64,000 bases of DNA from Siphonodentalium dalli (GCA_032622095.1 CP136063.1:13307814-13371813); one strand, 5' to 3'. Positions 1 through 13,120 are shown, counted from the stretch's first letter. Program-made: numbers and translations. The notes: generated by a model from the letters alone, not told the origin.

Positions 1-3000
1 CAATTCTTCTGCGTGGCTTCTTATAGATTGCTTGACAAAATATGTTGCCAATTTGATGGCATATGTCTGCAATACTGCATATCAGCCGGAGCCATCTCTG
101 GAATATAGAGATTAAATAATGACTAAAGGATTGCTGTGTTCAGGGTTTGTATTTATGTATATGTAGCCATAAGGAGTGATATTATGGCGGGTAAACAGAA
201 ATACAAGTCCGAAATCGCACAACGGAGACATTATTGATGGTCAATTTAACTCTTGAAATTAATTAGGTATATAGCTGAGGTAAGGGAATTATTTGTAGAG
301 GATTGAGAGACCAACGTATCGCGCCATAACTATTATGTTAACTCAAATGTGTAAAATACCAGCGCGTATACATAAACCATCTATATCAAGAGAACATATT
401 GTCGACTGACATGATTAACTGACGGGTGATTTTTCCGGGTTAGCTGTTAGTGTGTATAATAGGCCTATGCATAATAACATTAGTTAGAAATTACCGCACG
501 AGACATGGATGTTGCAAGGACAAAACGATAGTCGACTAATGGGCTTGAGCGCATGGTAACATTTCGCAACTTGCTTTAGCTGGGTAATTTACTTTCTAAT
601 ATCAACATTTCTTCCTTCTTCTTATACAATACAACGGGTTGATTTATGTCAGCGGAAGATTCAAAATATTGTTCCATAAAATAGTCCAGACAGACTCAAT
701 TTCAATTCTTTAATCTCGATAAACCAATATACATGGCATTTGAGATACATAAATATAAATACAAATAAATAACAAAAGCACATTTAACAGGTACATAATT
801 ATTTTGTAGTATATGTAATATTAATGTATTGATTGAAGGCACATCCACCCAAAACTGATGTCATGAAACCTTTAAGTGCGGTTGAGATTCTTCCTTATTC
901 GACAGTACTGTGAATATCGCAACGTTGTTGATATGGGATCATTGGACATAATAGCAAAAATAGAAAAAATTGAATAAAAAGATAAAGACTAAGTCCGTTA
1001 CTATATACAGACTATCTATTTATTTGATACACTCGCGTCATTCACACAGAATTTACTGTCATAGCGACATGCAATGCATATACATAAATGTATAAATGTT
1101 GACTTGAGACGATGGGGCACATGAGCTACAGACATAAGATTGAATTTTTAACAAAATATATCGTATGGATAAAGTCTGGTATGTTTTAATCATCCTATAA
1201 CTCGAAGTTGTGTGTGTTCGAATGGTGATGTTTAGGATAAAGCGTGGCTACAAAATAAACTGACAAAGACATCGTTGCTAATAAGCCCCATCGCATCAAG
1301 TGCATGTCCACATCATGTAAATCCTGCGTACTCGGTGAGGATCAAGCGAACCCTGTCAAACATCGCGCTCAAGTCAACTGAGCGGCACGCGTCGGGTACT
1401 AAACGTCAGTTTAGTTATGTATCGTACTGTTTGTTAAAAAAAATACCACACGTGTCCAAACTGTGCGTGGTAAGGACAATTATGCTTGGCCACTCGTTTA
1501 AATTATATTTTTCGTTCGCTGCCATGACAATTATGTTCAAACAAAACCCTGTATTTTTATGTTACTAGTATATGGAACTTTGTAATTGTAAAGCGCTCTT
1601 TAAATATACGCCCATATGTGGTACATCGCATTGAGACTTAGGATGCCACCTAATTATGTGTCGATATTATTGTATACCAACCATCATGTGCAAATAAACG
1701 GTATCGCTTTCTCGAGTGTAACCTTGGAAACCCACCATATTTGGTAGAATGTAATATTTTACATTTATAAAATACTAGTATATATATATAGTTTATACTG
1801 TTTTATATTCATAATATTGTGTTATTTTCTAGAACATGCTATCATGTGACTTATTTCCACTAAAACAAGATACAATTTGTCGTATTTTTGATAAATTCTA
1901 GCACAATGTAAACTGTAGTTAACAAAAGAGTGTGGGGTTTTCATGGTAACTCATGATAGTTAAAGTGCTAGTTAAGATAACAAACAAGAGCAACTCTCAA
2001 ACATTGGACATTCAAGGACTATTTGTAGGATGATCTAATGCATCTCATATCTTGACTGTGATATTTGATGTTTTTAATAAACATTGTTAGCATAAGTAGC
2101 AATATTGGCTGCGGAAATGTAAAAATGTACATTTGTGGCATGTGAAAATCAAGATAGAAACGTACGATATGATGCTAACCGGTCGTAAAAAGGTGTAATC
2201 GAAATGTTACCGTGCGTTCAATACAAATAATAAAAAAATACTGTGCGTTCAATGTTTTTTTGTCAGATCTTACCGTGCGTTCAATTATGTTAGACATGGT
2301 ATAGTTTGAAAAATGTGCTTTTGATCGCAAACGTGACGTGTTTTTAGCCCGAAAATAGGAGGTTTAGCCTTGATTTACGAGAGAACTAGACACGACACTA
2401 AAACGAAATTAGTACGAAAACGTAGCGGAACATACCCCTCATCGAGGCAGATTGACAACCTGGCTGGGATTTTTACACAATTGGAGAGAAAGACGAAAAT
2501 ATACGTACCGTAGTCAAGCTGAGGCGAGCGACTTTAATGTATGTCCGATTACCGGGATACAGCGTTCACTTCCGTTCATACACAGTGATAATACAGCGTA
2601 TCACGATGCTGCTGCACTGTCAATAGTTGTATATGTAATGTTAATAATGTTTAGATCGAGGTGAGGATATTTTTAATTATTATAAATGATATCTCAGTTA
2701 TAACTTTTAACGAACAAAGGTATATGATGTAATAATTAGTATGAATATGTTTTAGTATGGAATAAACATATAAACTGAATGGAGTTGTTCGGAAGACTTT
2801 GTTTATATTTAATTCATCTTTTGTAATGTTATAATTTAGTTTGCTTCCAACACAACGGGCAATATTTATTAATATGTACAATTTTTCGTTTCGTTTCGTT
2901 CGGCAAACTATAGTCCTGTCTTTTAATTATATATTCTTCCAACGATATGGCGCAAAAGAGTTAGCGTGTATTTTAGTGCAATATTGTCGTAAATTAATAT

Positions 3001-4389
3001 GGACTGACAACAGAAAATGGTCGACCAGATACCAATCGGATATGTTGTGAATTAAATACAAGATTAAACGATTTTATTCATATAGATGTTCGCAGAATAT
3101 CGAAAGACAGTCCCTGGACAGTCTGTTAAAAAATATTTCTAATTCCAATTTGCGGACCAGGAAACGAACTGAGTCACCTGACTACAGTACTGAATGGTAG
3201 GAATGAACATCGCTGGCTCATGTAAAACTGTTATGATGATCTACAGGCATCAGCTGAGTACTAGTACGGTAGTACCTGTATTTTAGGACTACAACTGTGC
3301 TGTATAAATTAGTATTAATTACCCAATGATCGACTCGGAAGTTGTAGACTTCAAATCGATGATCCTTTGCATCACCACAACAAAGAAATAAAAATCGCTG
3401 GACGAGTATATGTATACTGTTATCAAATTATATGTCTTCATGCCGGAGACGTTTGGTTCCCAGCATCGATGTGCGACAGTACGCAAATTGCGGTTGGAAC
3501 AGAAGAATAATATTATGAGAATGTCATGTTGTACTGGTACTGCGCATTAACTAAGCGCATTTGACAGTGATATGTCACTAACGCATCAGTAGGGCCCAAC
3601 ATTCTGTGTGCTAATACATCTGTCAGGATCCTGTACTAAAACCATATTCAGATTCCCGGCATTGGAGAACAGATGTCAACAATTCCAAAACAATTATATC
3701 AAATTCTAGCCTTGAAGTAGTCATCATGTTGTAAATTAAAACACATTGTCAATGAATATTAGGTTTTATTATTGTGCTTATGGATATAAATGTTGATTTT
3801 TGATTGAAAGAATGTTATAAACAAATATTTGTTTTACATATTTTTAGAGCAATAAAAACATTTGATGCAGCCGTTTTCCGTGATGCGAGCAGTGGTTGAG
3901 AACACGGGAATATTAGTTTAATGGCCTTATTATGCCCCGACCTCGAATGAAGTCTTGTGGGATATTATATGTTGCACTTGTTTATATATGTTATGCTATG
4001 TTAACAATAAATGTAATAGTTATATGTATAATTATGTTGCTTCAACAGATTACGGTCCGACATCTCTTAGACATTTTTCAGATACCATTTTTAAAGAAAA
4101 TATACTTCTCAAACATTTAGTTGGTGAGTAATGTTGGTTATGAGTTTGTCACTAAAATTTGCAACACATGTGAAATTTGGAAATAATGTGACATTTGTAG
4201 CATATTTTATGTGCAAAGCTTGCAGTACACTTTCTGGATAAACTTCAAATAGCATCCACACAATAAATGCATGAATGTGCTCGTTACGTTATGAGCTGAG
4301 ACTTGAAGAAAAAAATTCTGTCCTAATTTCTCGCTTTTGCCAAAATTAGCCAAGTGTTGTCAAAACATGTGTGCTGAATGAACTAATCC
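1..4389. other. Unrecognised AT-rich non-coding DNA
   Basis: I see no convincing gene, RNA gene or known repeat here. The short open frames (longest about 97 codons) lack ATG starts or family resemblance. There are simple AT-rich stretches and a short phrase about a 'taccgtgcgttcaat' word occurring three times near 2,208-2,285, the only local repetition I noted. Confidence 0.5.
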
Positions 4390-4394
4390 TCTGT

Positions 4395-4800
4395 TTACCT
4401 GGGTATTTTTACTGGGTATTCTACAAGGGTGCCCCCTATGTAAACCGCAGTATTCCACAAGGGTGCCACCTCGATAAACCACAGTGTACCACCTTGGTAT
4501 ACCGCCGTATTCCACCATGGTAAATCACAGTATTCCACAAGGGTGCCATGCATGCACCTCGGTAAACCACATTCCACAAGGGTGCCACCTCGGTGAACCA
4601 CAGTATTACCACCTCGGTAAACCGCAGTATTCCACAAGGGTGCCACCTCGGTAAACCACGGTATTCCACCATGGTATTCCACCTTGGCGAAAGCGGCCAA
4701 AACACCATTACAAGGGTCAATTACCAAGGCGAATTACCATGGAGGATTACCATGGTGGATTATCCATGTGGTTTTACCAAGGTGGGACCATGGTGGATTT
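4395..4800. repeat. Irregular tandem repeat rich in CCACCTCGG / CCACAAGGG words
   Basis: Words such as TTCCACAAGGGTGCCACCTC, GGTAAACCGCAGTA and CCACCATGG recur about every 23-35 bases in varying order. The repeat creates overlapping 94-110 codon open frames on both strands, which are low-complexity by-products and not genes. The array ends in CATGG-rich sequence near 4,790. Confidence 0.7.
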
Positions 4801-4908
4801 GTATATGGGGAGGCACGCTGCACACAACGCCATCTGCGCTCATGATGCATCGTAGATGGTACTGTATGCAGCTTGAATACGGGGAGCAGTTTTTTTTAGA
4901 TGCGAGCA

Positions 4909-5126
4909 ACTGCCCACATAAATAATATAAAATAGTATCTTATGCGCCGCAGGCGCCTCTACATCATGAGAGTATATTTGTATTGTCCACCCACCACCCC
5001 ATCCCGCCACCCATAGTGTCTTATGCGCCACAGGCGCTGTATACTACTGCAACTGCCCACATAAATAATATAACATAGTATCTTATGCGCCGCAGTCCCC
5101 TGTACATCATGAGAGTATATTTGCAT
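4909..5126. repeat. Imperfect direct duplication, about 141-bp spacing
   Basis: The block starting AACTGCCCACATAAATAATA at about 4,909 recurs at about 5,050. Both copies continue through CTTATGCGCCGCAG and CATCATGAGAGTATATTTG. A third partial copy (TCTTATGCGCCACAGGCGC) lies at about 5,020. Open frames across it are by-products. Confidence 0.75.
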
Positions 5127-6480
5127 AGAACGGTGGGAATATAGCAAAAAGAAAACAATAATCAGAAATGGTAACGCCCTCAAGATTATATTATTACGCA
5201 TACATATAAATTATAAAGCAAAATGTTAAATATATTGGTTACACGACTGCACTGCCTCAGAATTCCGCTAAAACAACTAATCCTTCAAATTATTACAACA
5301 AACTATGCCTTATTACTGCAGGTTTCTAATTCACCGCACCACACCAGAATTCTCTAAATGCGGATAAAAAAACTCGGAGTCTTTGTGTTCCTGCTATAAA
5401 TCGTGTCGTTATTTGTTTAAAATACTTACCACATAAACGCACCCGTTCCCTAATTAAATCAACATATTTCGACAATTTAGGGGAACTCTGCGAATTCAGG
5501 GATATCCGAAAATAGACTTTCGCAAATACGGACCTACTGCGAATGTTCACAACAGGCTCCCAATGGGTTATATATTATTTTCAGGCTATCAGTTTATTTA
5601 AACAATATTTATTCCCAATACAATACAAGATGAATATTTTACAAAAATGCTGATGGATGATTATGAGTTCAGATTGGAATGGGGTGAGACAACAAGCCTA
5701 TTGTGTCTTTATGGTATGTTATCTCCAAGGTTATCAGTTGGTTGAATAATATGATCGCATGTGACACGTGGTGGAGCAACCACACAAATACATCAAACTA
5801 TCACAACAATTTCAACTTATACGCGCGTAGTTTCCAATTGTTGCTCTGTCAGGCATGGGATTTCAAAATGTTGAAATTTTCACCAAAGTTGGAGGGGCGG
5901 ATTCCGCGGAACAATACAGTACAACAACCCTGCCACCACGTCTCCCGTTAAAGCAAGTCATACACTTCCATGCCAAACTAAACCTAGCAATTTCCCACGT
6001 TTATATAGATGACAAATATAAATGTCTACATGATCGCTATATCCCAAAATATCACTGGGAAAATCTTTCGCGCGAACAGTTTCATGGGCTCTTGTCAATA
6101 GAAAACATATCTCGTTTTAATCCAGTATTTTTTCTAGAAAATGGTCTTTAGAGAAGTCTCTTAATTAAAAATTGAAAACATGATGAAGAATATAATCTTA
6201 TATACACACACTAGGTTAAAAGAAGAACAAACAAAAAAGGAACAATGAAAACCAAACAAACAAACAACACGTTTGTAGGGAGGGATCTCATATTTATTGT
6301 GTGTATATTGTATATATGTATAATGTTGTATATGTGTTAGGCGTGTTACTCATTACTTTGTGTCGTTGTAATAAATCTTTGATTTGCGTACTGTTTCATA
6401 ACTTCTAACAAAAGCGATTATACGCTGATAGAGCCTCTATTTATGTCCCTTGTTAGTACGGTAAATGAAGCGTCTATGTG
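5127..6480. other. No recognisable feature
   Basis: Open frames of 82 and 98 codons around 5,703-6,151 overlap each other in different frames and resemble no family I know. I see no splice-flanked exon or repeat in this stretch. Confidence 0.5.
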
Positions 6481-6496
6481 TATATATATGGCCGTG

Positions 6497-6760
6497 GCTA
6501 AAGAGTGGTATACCGCTCTTTATTGTCAAACGCTAATGAGCAGTATATCGCTCTTTAGCTATATGGGCCTGACACGCTAAAGAACGGAATCCCACTCTTT
6601 AGCATTTGGTGCTAAAGAGCGATATACCGTTCTTGTGTACCAAACGCTAAAGAGTGGTATACCACTCTTTAGCTATACGAAAAAACGGTAGGCTATACCG
6701 CTCTTTGGCGGTTGACACTAAAGAACCGTATACTGCTAAGCAGTGACAAAGTTAACGCCA
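6497..6760. repeat. Array of perfect and near-perfect hairpins (AAAGAGYGGTATACCRCTCTTT type)
   Basis: At least four hairpins are spaced 50-70 bp apart. Each arm reads CTAAAGAG(C/T)GGTAT and is followed by its reverse complement, with TATA or CCGC at the centre, near 6,500, 6,565-6,605, 6,611-6,635 and 6,650-6,672. Weaker ones follow to about 6,770. Spacers include GCTATAT and CAAACGCTAA. The function is unknown; the array could form cruciforms or serve as a tandem palindromic binding site. Confidence 0.8.
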
Positions 6761-7815
6761 AAGAACGGCACACAGGAGTGGTGTACACCGGTATATACCA
6801 TATATTTAGCTATTTGGCTACATGTATACATAGTCCTGGCGCAATAAAGAACGGTCTTACATTATCATCCGTACTGCTCGATATTAATTGATAGAAGCTT
6901 TTTTGCTGAATCAGCTCTGATAGAGAACATGCAACTTGCGTTGTGGTAAGTTATTTTTTATTATGTTTGTTACTTGAACAAATAAACGGGACATATTATG
7001 CTATTGGTCCGTCCGTCGGGCCGTCTAGCGGCATGTCCGTTTGCAGATGGTAACTTTAGTAAATCTGTATTGAATTGATTGAAAATTTGTATATGGTTTT
7101 ATTAGGTCGAGGTCCTTACATATTGTCCACACCGTATAAAGCACCACATGGGCCAATGGATAAATTGCTCAATCCTTAGTCAAATGAAGATCAGGTTCAG
7201 CCTGGTTCAGCACGGGTTTCTCGACTGTTCTCGTGTGAGCTGGAAAGCCGGCGAATATTTGAGCGCTCACTCTACATCCAGCTTTTAAATGCACGGTTTG
7301 CCCACACACTCACCCATATTTAGTAATGTAGATCTTCGATTACATTTACTTTTGAAAATAGTTGATCATCAATACAGATATTTCGCGACACCATCGCCTT
7401 GTGATGTGCCTCCCCCCCCCCCCCCCCAACGATAGAACGATGGCAAGTTTTACAAGTCAAAGGTTGGCCCGCTTAAAATATTTCGCCTTTTTGACCGAAC
7501 CGAGATCAACCGACTTTTATGAATAGTTATCGATCCTAACATTTCCGCGCTAATGATGTTGTGTCGAGCCAAATGTTATCGTGATTTTGATTATTTTCAC
7601 CTGATAAATGTTGTTTTTTCTGTATATACCTCTCAAGAAATGTATGATAAGTGTGATTATCGATATTCGATAGTTTTGCATACGTAGTTATGCATGTCCG
7701 AAGCGTATTCGTTTTGATGAGATTTCGAGTGCAACAGGGGAGGTGGGTGGGGTTTTTTTTAATTGTTTTTTACATGTTGTTTGAACTTGTTTCCCAACTT
7801 TCCTATTATTCTAAC
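6761..7815. other. Non-coding DNA with a poly-C run
   Basis: There is a C homopolymer at about 7,412-7,428 and the sequence is otherwise unremarkable. I recognise no gene or element. Confidence 0.5.
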
Positions 7816-7817
7816 TC

Positions 7818-7922
7818 TAGGGCTCACACGGCACAATCGTTGCGACGATTCTGCGACCAATTCCACGATTCTGCGGCTTGACAACCACGGTGCTGCGACA
7901 ATTTAACGATTCTACGACCAGG
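7818..7922 (+). repeat. Left member of an inverted repeat pair (partner at 11,745-11,850)
   Basis: GGCTCACACGGCACAATCG, then GACGATTCTGCGACCAATTC and CACGATTCTGCGGCTTGACA, occur here. The same string, with few differences, occurs in reverse complement at 11,745-11,850. Each member also has internal CGATTCTGCG repeats. The pair could be the terminal inverted repeats of a roughly 4-kb element or two dispersed copies. I found no clear target-site duplication. Confidence 0.7.
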
Positions 7923-9890
7923 CCGATGCGATAAAAACTAAAAAAAAATTAAAGAATGAATAAATCCAGAAATACGGACAGGTATATGTACCATATATTA
8001 TATTTCTATTAGGCACGGCGATCTTCGATTCGATAATCGATAGAGAGTTCAGCACTAGACAGTTAGCACAACAATACATAATCTTTGACACAAATAGACC
8101 GGTTGTTCTGGTTTTACACACATCACTGAGTGAAATTCGTCTTCAGAGTTTAGACAATATATATAATGTCCTATAAAATTGAGTGGAAACCAAATAATAA
8201 CATAGCCATACGTCTTTGGGTGATTTTTCACAACTGATGTTAACCTCAGTTTTGTGATTGATGGCGCTCTGTCCATATTTGCGGGGGTATCATCGCATTC
8301 AATTGACAACGCCGATGAGTCGACTATGACAACGACGATTGTGCGACCAGCAATTGAAATTTCATTAACTTGTGCTCACGAGAAGTCGTTTTCTAATGAA
8401 TGGCACGCTCGCTATAGACATGCATACGCATATGAATCACACGACCTCAAGCCTACGAGATTAAGACTCTTTTATTTGGAGCCAGCTGAGGAAAATAAAG
8501 TAATGTCGAATCGTATATTGCTATACTGTACATGTTTAATTTCCATATATGTGCACCACACATTACATGATTTAAATTGCCTTTCCGCCTATCCAACTTT
8601 CCTTCCGTCTGTCTGTACGCAGTCGACTCACAATGCCTCGGTATTTTCTTATCGCCAACATGTCTTATTCTCAGTTGCGCTGTGGTATCGATGGTGGAGA
8701 ATGGTCGCCTTAGAAATTAACTCCACACATGAAACTTAATATATATATAGGGAGAAAGAGGGGAGGGGAGGGAGATATGAGGGGAGGGAGAGAGGAGGGG
8801 ATGACGAGAGGGGAGAGAGAGGGGGAGATAGAGAGTGGAGAGAGGGGAGAACGATAGGGAGAGAGATAGGGAAATGGGGGAGGGATAGATAATCTCTAAT
8901 GTGTTTTTTTCAAGCTGACTTTAAAATGGACAAGGTTAATAAATTATTTTGCAAATAACTGGGACGAATTTGAAATCCACTTTATCACCTAATCATATTT
9001 TAAGAAGGACAACGAGCTAAACAGACGGATTAACAAAAATAATATTGATTTCCTTACCACAACACAAGAGGAAGTAAAGACACATTCAAGACAAAATAAT
9101 GTTCCATTTTAAATGTTTTTTTTTTTCACTTTGGCGAAGTTGTATATATTGTATCATTAAAAGATCCTAATATTGCATATTTCCTTATATCCACTGATGA
9201 TGAATATGTGCGTGCTTCCCGGGATATTGACATCACACCCGCAATGACCGCGCGGATTAATAGTACTTTCGAAAAGCCGCGCATGACACCAACATTAGAT
9301 ATTGGAAATTTTGGTCCCAACTCCTTTGCATTGACGAAAATAGATACAAAAAGAAAGAGGAAAATTGGGGGACTATATTTTTTCGTCGCCAGCCAGAGTG
9401 CGCTATTCTGTCGTATACCTTTGTGTAGCGTCTCGGCCGACACCGTAAATATATCCATTGTGCATGCATTTTCAGCTTCTTTTAACGATTTTGATATTTT
9501 TAAAAAGGGTATAAAGAAAGTTATCAAACTCGTTTTATAAAATGTTATATCCCAACATTTCTCGTTGGGGATCCTCTATATAAATCATTTATATCATCCG
9601 TCCTTAATTACCGCTATATATTTTCCGTGAACGCGGACATGTATTTCATGAATGTTAAAAAATCATTATATGGAATGCACCTCCAGAACTTTGACACGTA
9701 GACTTAAACCGCGGAATGGGGTCTGGGTAATCCAATATGGCCGCGACTCGGTGATCTCGCTTATTCTAAGATGTGGTGCAGAAAATGATAACAAATTGGG
9801 CGCAATGGATATGAGGGTCATATATTTTGAACGCATCGTAAAGCATGACATAGTTACAGAAAGACACACACACACTCAGCTTTTATATAG
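7923..9890. other. Unassigned DNA with a purine-rich tract
   Basis: A tract of GGGGAGG/GAGAGA purines runs from about 8,748 to 8,886. A 161-codon plus-strand open frame (8,254-8,739) and opposed frames of 133 and 110 codons at 9,126-9,540 exist. I recognise none of them, and the last two overlap on opposite strands, so at most one could be real. I do not call a gene. Confidence 0.45.
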
Positions 9891-9896
9891 ATACTA

Positions 9897-10860
9897 GAAG
9901 GTGACCCGACTTCGTCCGGGCTTTGACCTTGAATTGTCCATTTTGAAGGTCAAGGTCAAGTGGGGTCACGATCAGTCTGAGTAAACTCAAACCTAAATAT
10001 TCATTACAACATTGAATATTAGGTCTGACGGATAACATCGCTATCTCATTTCCAAGTCCTCGGGATTCCGTAATCTGATTGATTGCGTAAATTATTTTCC
10101 GTCCAATGAAACCGTATGGGTTAATAAACAAGTGCTAGTGGGCGGAGACTCCCATAATGTCACCTCTAAATATAGTAACAGAGCGGAATTTCGAGGCTTG
10201 CAAATCAAATTATTTGCCGTAAAAAAGTCATCTGAAAGTCAAACACCGAGGAAATGACTTAATTTTATGCTTTTAAATAGTTCTAAAGCATCATTTTTGA
10301 TGACGACCTTATTTTTTGCTCTCGGATGCAGCGAGTTCATCTCCCGAAAAATAATAGTGGCACACACGACAAATATTATCTGCTGTAATTTTATGTCGCG
10401 ACACAGGCCATTACTATTGCGAAGCACAACAAATAACACGTCGGGACACCTGTCAATCATCGATGTATTTTTTTTAAATCCGTGACGTCATTTTGGGGAA
10501 GCTCTTCGCTGAATAGAAATGGTTTTGGCTACATAAGCTCCAGACTCTATATTTCAAATATAGAGTCGACGTTCACCCAGACTGGGTCACGATTTGACCA
10601 GTCCAAAACACTGCCCGGACAAAAGTACCCGCCAAACGTGCCCGTCGAAATCCATCCGGTTTTACCCGACTTGACTTTGAATTGATCATTCTGAAGGTCA
10701 GGTCGGGGTCACGATTTGACCCGTCCAAAACACTCAGTAACCCAGTGTATCAAATTTCGTGAAAATCCCATCAAAATTCTCGATTTGACCTTGAATTGAC
10801 CCGATTTCAAGGTCAAGGTCACGCCGCACGCATATGGCTGTTTCTATAGTCTATATGAAA
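9897..10860. repeat. Repeated GACCCGACTT / AAGGTCAAGGTCA segments
   Basis: A module containing GACCCGACTT, TGACCTTGAATTG, CATTTTGAAGGTCAAGGTC and GGGGTCACGAT appears at 9,900-9,980. It recurs in weaker form at 10,570-10,620, 10,660-10,720 and 10,785-10,830. It looks like an interspersed repeat family of molluscan genomes; that family assignment is from general resemblance. Confidence 0.6.
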
Positions 10861-11744
10861 GTCTATCGAGTACGAAGTAATGTTACGGCTGAAGATTAGC
10901 CGCAATGCGAAAGTACAAAATTCGTGTTGTCGATAAATATTTGTACAGGTTTCAAAACATTGTATCAAATAAAATTCATACTATATGCATACTAGTCCAA
11001 CATACTCATTTATAGTCAATAGTCAGTGGTTGGCTTGTGTTTACGACCCGTATCAACATATATTTTTACACGAGCATGTGTGTCACGCTTTGTCCAATCC
11101 ACTATATCTCTTATGTGACTTGGTCTCTATAGCTTCACATGTAGGGATCAGTAAATACACAGTACTGTATTGAATCCAGGACATGTGCACTGTACAACGA
11201 AGGCACTGTTCCAAACATTTATTGATGCAGCATACACGGGCTTATATGCATAAATAAGCTGTCCGATGACAGTGCAGTGACCGATACATCGTATACAAAT
11301 GAAAATTACCGTTCAACGAGTCGCCCAATCGTCGTTGTCATGGTCGAAGCGGGGCGTTGTCAAATAGTTGACACCGTTACTGCATTACTGTGTATAGTTT
11401 AATTGAATATTGCGTCAACGGGGGTACGAATTTGACAAATAATACATTTATGCTTATCAAAGCTTACGTTGGATGTTAATTTTCGCACCGTTAATGTCCC
11501 CTTGTAGCCCAAGAAATTACTTTTTGCGATCGGTTCGCGGTTTGATCGGATTATCCAGACTTGACCGAGCCGATTGTGGCTCATTTTATGTATAGATCTC
11601 ATCTTCGTATGTATTCCGTGAATTAACCTGGTGTACCTGCAAAGTCTACTCTACACGATGCATGCAAGAAGAAGCCCACTTTTATCGTCCCAATTCAGTA
11701 AAAGGCCCCTTTATCTATGTTTGTCATAAAATATCACGTATAAT

Positions 11745-11850
11745 AAGGCCGCAGAATCGTTGAACTGCCGCAGCACCGTGGTTGTCAAGCCGCAGAATCG
11801 TGGAATTGGTCGTAGAATCGTCGAAACGATTGTGCCGTGTGGGGCTACTA
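11745..11850 (-). repeat. Right member of the inverted repeat pair
   Basis: This is the reverse complement of the 7,818-7,922 repeat, with shared strings GCACCGTGGTTGTCAAGCCG and AGAATCGTGGAATTGGTCG. It ends in a GTGCCGTGTGGGGCTA terminus that mirrors the left end. Confidence 0.7.
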
Positions 11851-11934
11851 CTTATATATAATGGCCAACAACTGTGTCATGTATCCCAAGTTGGCTGGAA
11901 ATACAGGCACTAATAGCTAGAGCTCCCACGAAAC

Positions 11935-12165
11935 ATACATTTATCAGTTTATAGATGGACGTACATACATGTACGTCCATACATACTGCCGTAATCATAT
12001 TATCCATTTCGAGGTTACATTATGTCATACATGCCGTTCTGTGTGTGTGGAAATAGAGACATACATTTATCAGTTTATAGATGGACGTACATGTACGTCC
12101 ATACATACTGCCGTAATCATATTATCCATTTCGAGGTTACATTATGCCGTACATGCGTTCTGTGT
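11935..12165. repeat. Tandem duplication, about 120-bp unit
   Basis: Two adjacent copies begin ACATACATTTATCAGTTTAT, at about 11,933 and 12,058. Each continues through GATGGACGTACATGTACGTC, CATACTGCCGTAATCATATT and CGAGGTTACATTATG. The first copy has a few extra bases at the GTACATACATGTAC palindrome. Confidence 0.85.
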
Positions 12166-12210
12166 GTGTAGTAGAAACATTGCATTTGTTCTATTCTGTG
12201 TTGTCACAGT

Positions 12211-12570
12211 TAGTCCAGCGGAAGTAGGGGGTAACCCAAAATTCTCTGTTATAGTTTGTTTCTTTGCTGATTGTTCATGGGGAGGGTCTCTGTAATGATT
12301 TATAGGGTGGTGTGGATGTCTCACCCTTGAGAATTTTGAGAAATCCAAGATGGCGTCCAAGATGGCTACCGGATTTCGGAATTTTATTTAATCGGTTAAT
12401 AACTTTCTCGAATTGAGGTTTAATATGTCAATTTATGATAGGAATCTTATATAATATGTGGGTCGAACTATATTTCAAATTTTCGATGCTTGATTATAAA
12501 GATGGCCATAAAAATGTCCGCCAAATACACGAAAATTGTGCAATATATAGATTATTAATTTTACAATAAT
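12211..12570 (+). mobile_element. PIN-element copy D: decayed 5' end only
   Basis: It begins TAGTCCAGCG and continues AACCCAAAATTCTCTGTTAT, GTTTGTTTCTTTGCTGATTG, then the CCAAGATGGCGTCCAAGATG doublet at 12,345-12,365. This matches the 5' ends of copies A (26,345 leftward) and C (63,212 rightward). Similarity fades by about 12,570, at the stretch resembling GTCCGCCAAATA...GAAAAT. No coding region follows, so this is a truncated or decayed copy. Part of the start (the GCCAAGTGTCGAATTTTGG segment) is altered. Confidence 0.75.
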
Positions 12571-12737
12571 TTGTTTTATCAAAAATACAGATAGAATCCA
12601 AAGAAATGAATACAAGGCCAAAAGAAATCAATACGTCGTCAGTCCCGCGAATTTTAACAACAATCGTATTATTAAATGATACGAATTGACCATACTGCAT
12701 CCTCTATCTGAAGCATAGGATTCTAATCAATGTTATT

Positions 12738-12860
12738 ATACCCCCCGCAACGAAGTTAGGGGGGTATACTGGAGTCAGCTTGTCCGTCCGTCCGCTCTTA
12801 GTGGAGCGACAATGTGGGGTCTTCCTTGTGTCGATATAGACAATGTGGGGTTGTTTTAGC
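12738..12860. repeat. Hairpin repeat with CGTCCGTCCG tract (possible Helitron-type terminus)
   Basis: ATACCCCCC at 12,738 pairs with GGGGGGTAT at 12,759-12,767 around a GCAACGAAGTTA loop, and TGTCCGTCCGTCCG follows. The combination is a familiar interspersed repeat in bivalve genomes. The GGGGGGTAT word also occurs next to the Helitron-like end at 21,273, so the two may be parts of one family (inference). Confidence 0.5.
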
Positions 12861-13029
12861 ATGTGGGGTCGACCCCACATGCTGTTCGTGATTGCTGTAT
12901 TTTTCAACGTACTGGGGTTGCAGGATCAATAACAAAATAAACCCCATTACGTTTTTGTCCAAGCCCATGGACACTTTCAAAATGGTTTTCGATGGACACT
13001 CGCGAATTTGAAGCACTATCGCTGATTAT

Positions 13030-13120
13030 CGGATGAGAAGAGATTGCGCGAGACTTGACGAGATTTGCGACGCCATTTTGTTCTGACGTCGGCCGCCATG
13101 ACGCCACGATCTACATAGAA
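13030..13120 (+). promoter_or_regulatory. CpG-containing promoter-like segment
   Basis: In a locally CpG-rich stretch, CGCCATTTTG (YY1-like) is followed by TGACGTCG (CRE-like) and GCCGCCATGACG. A possible splice donor AGAAG|GTAAAT comes about 30 bases later. The ATG frame closes after six codons, so no protein start is claimed. It could be the promoter and first exon of a non-coding or lost transcript. Confidence 0.25.

Noticed and set aside
4395-4925. Overlapping 94-110 codon frames on both strands
   Set aside because: They come from the tandem repeat; the proteins are low-complexity translations of it.
8254-8739. 161-codon open frame on the plus strand
   Set aside because: It has no family resemblance, no splice or promoter context, and the composition of translated non-coding DNA.
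9126-9540. Opposed open frames of 133 (minus) and 110 (plus) codons
   Set aside because: They overlap almost completely, neither resembles a known protein and no flanking signals choose between them. Kept only as a note on the possible interior of the inverted-pair element.
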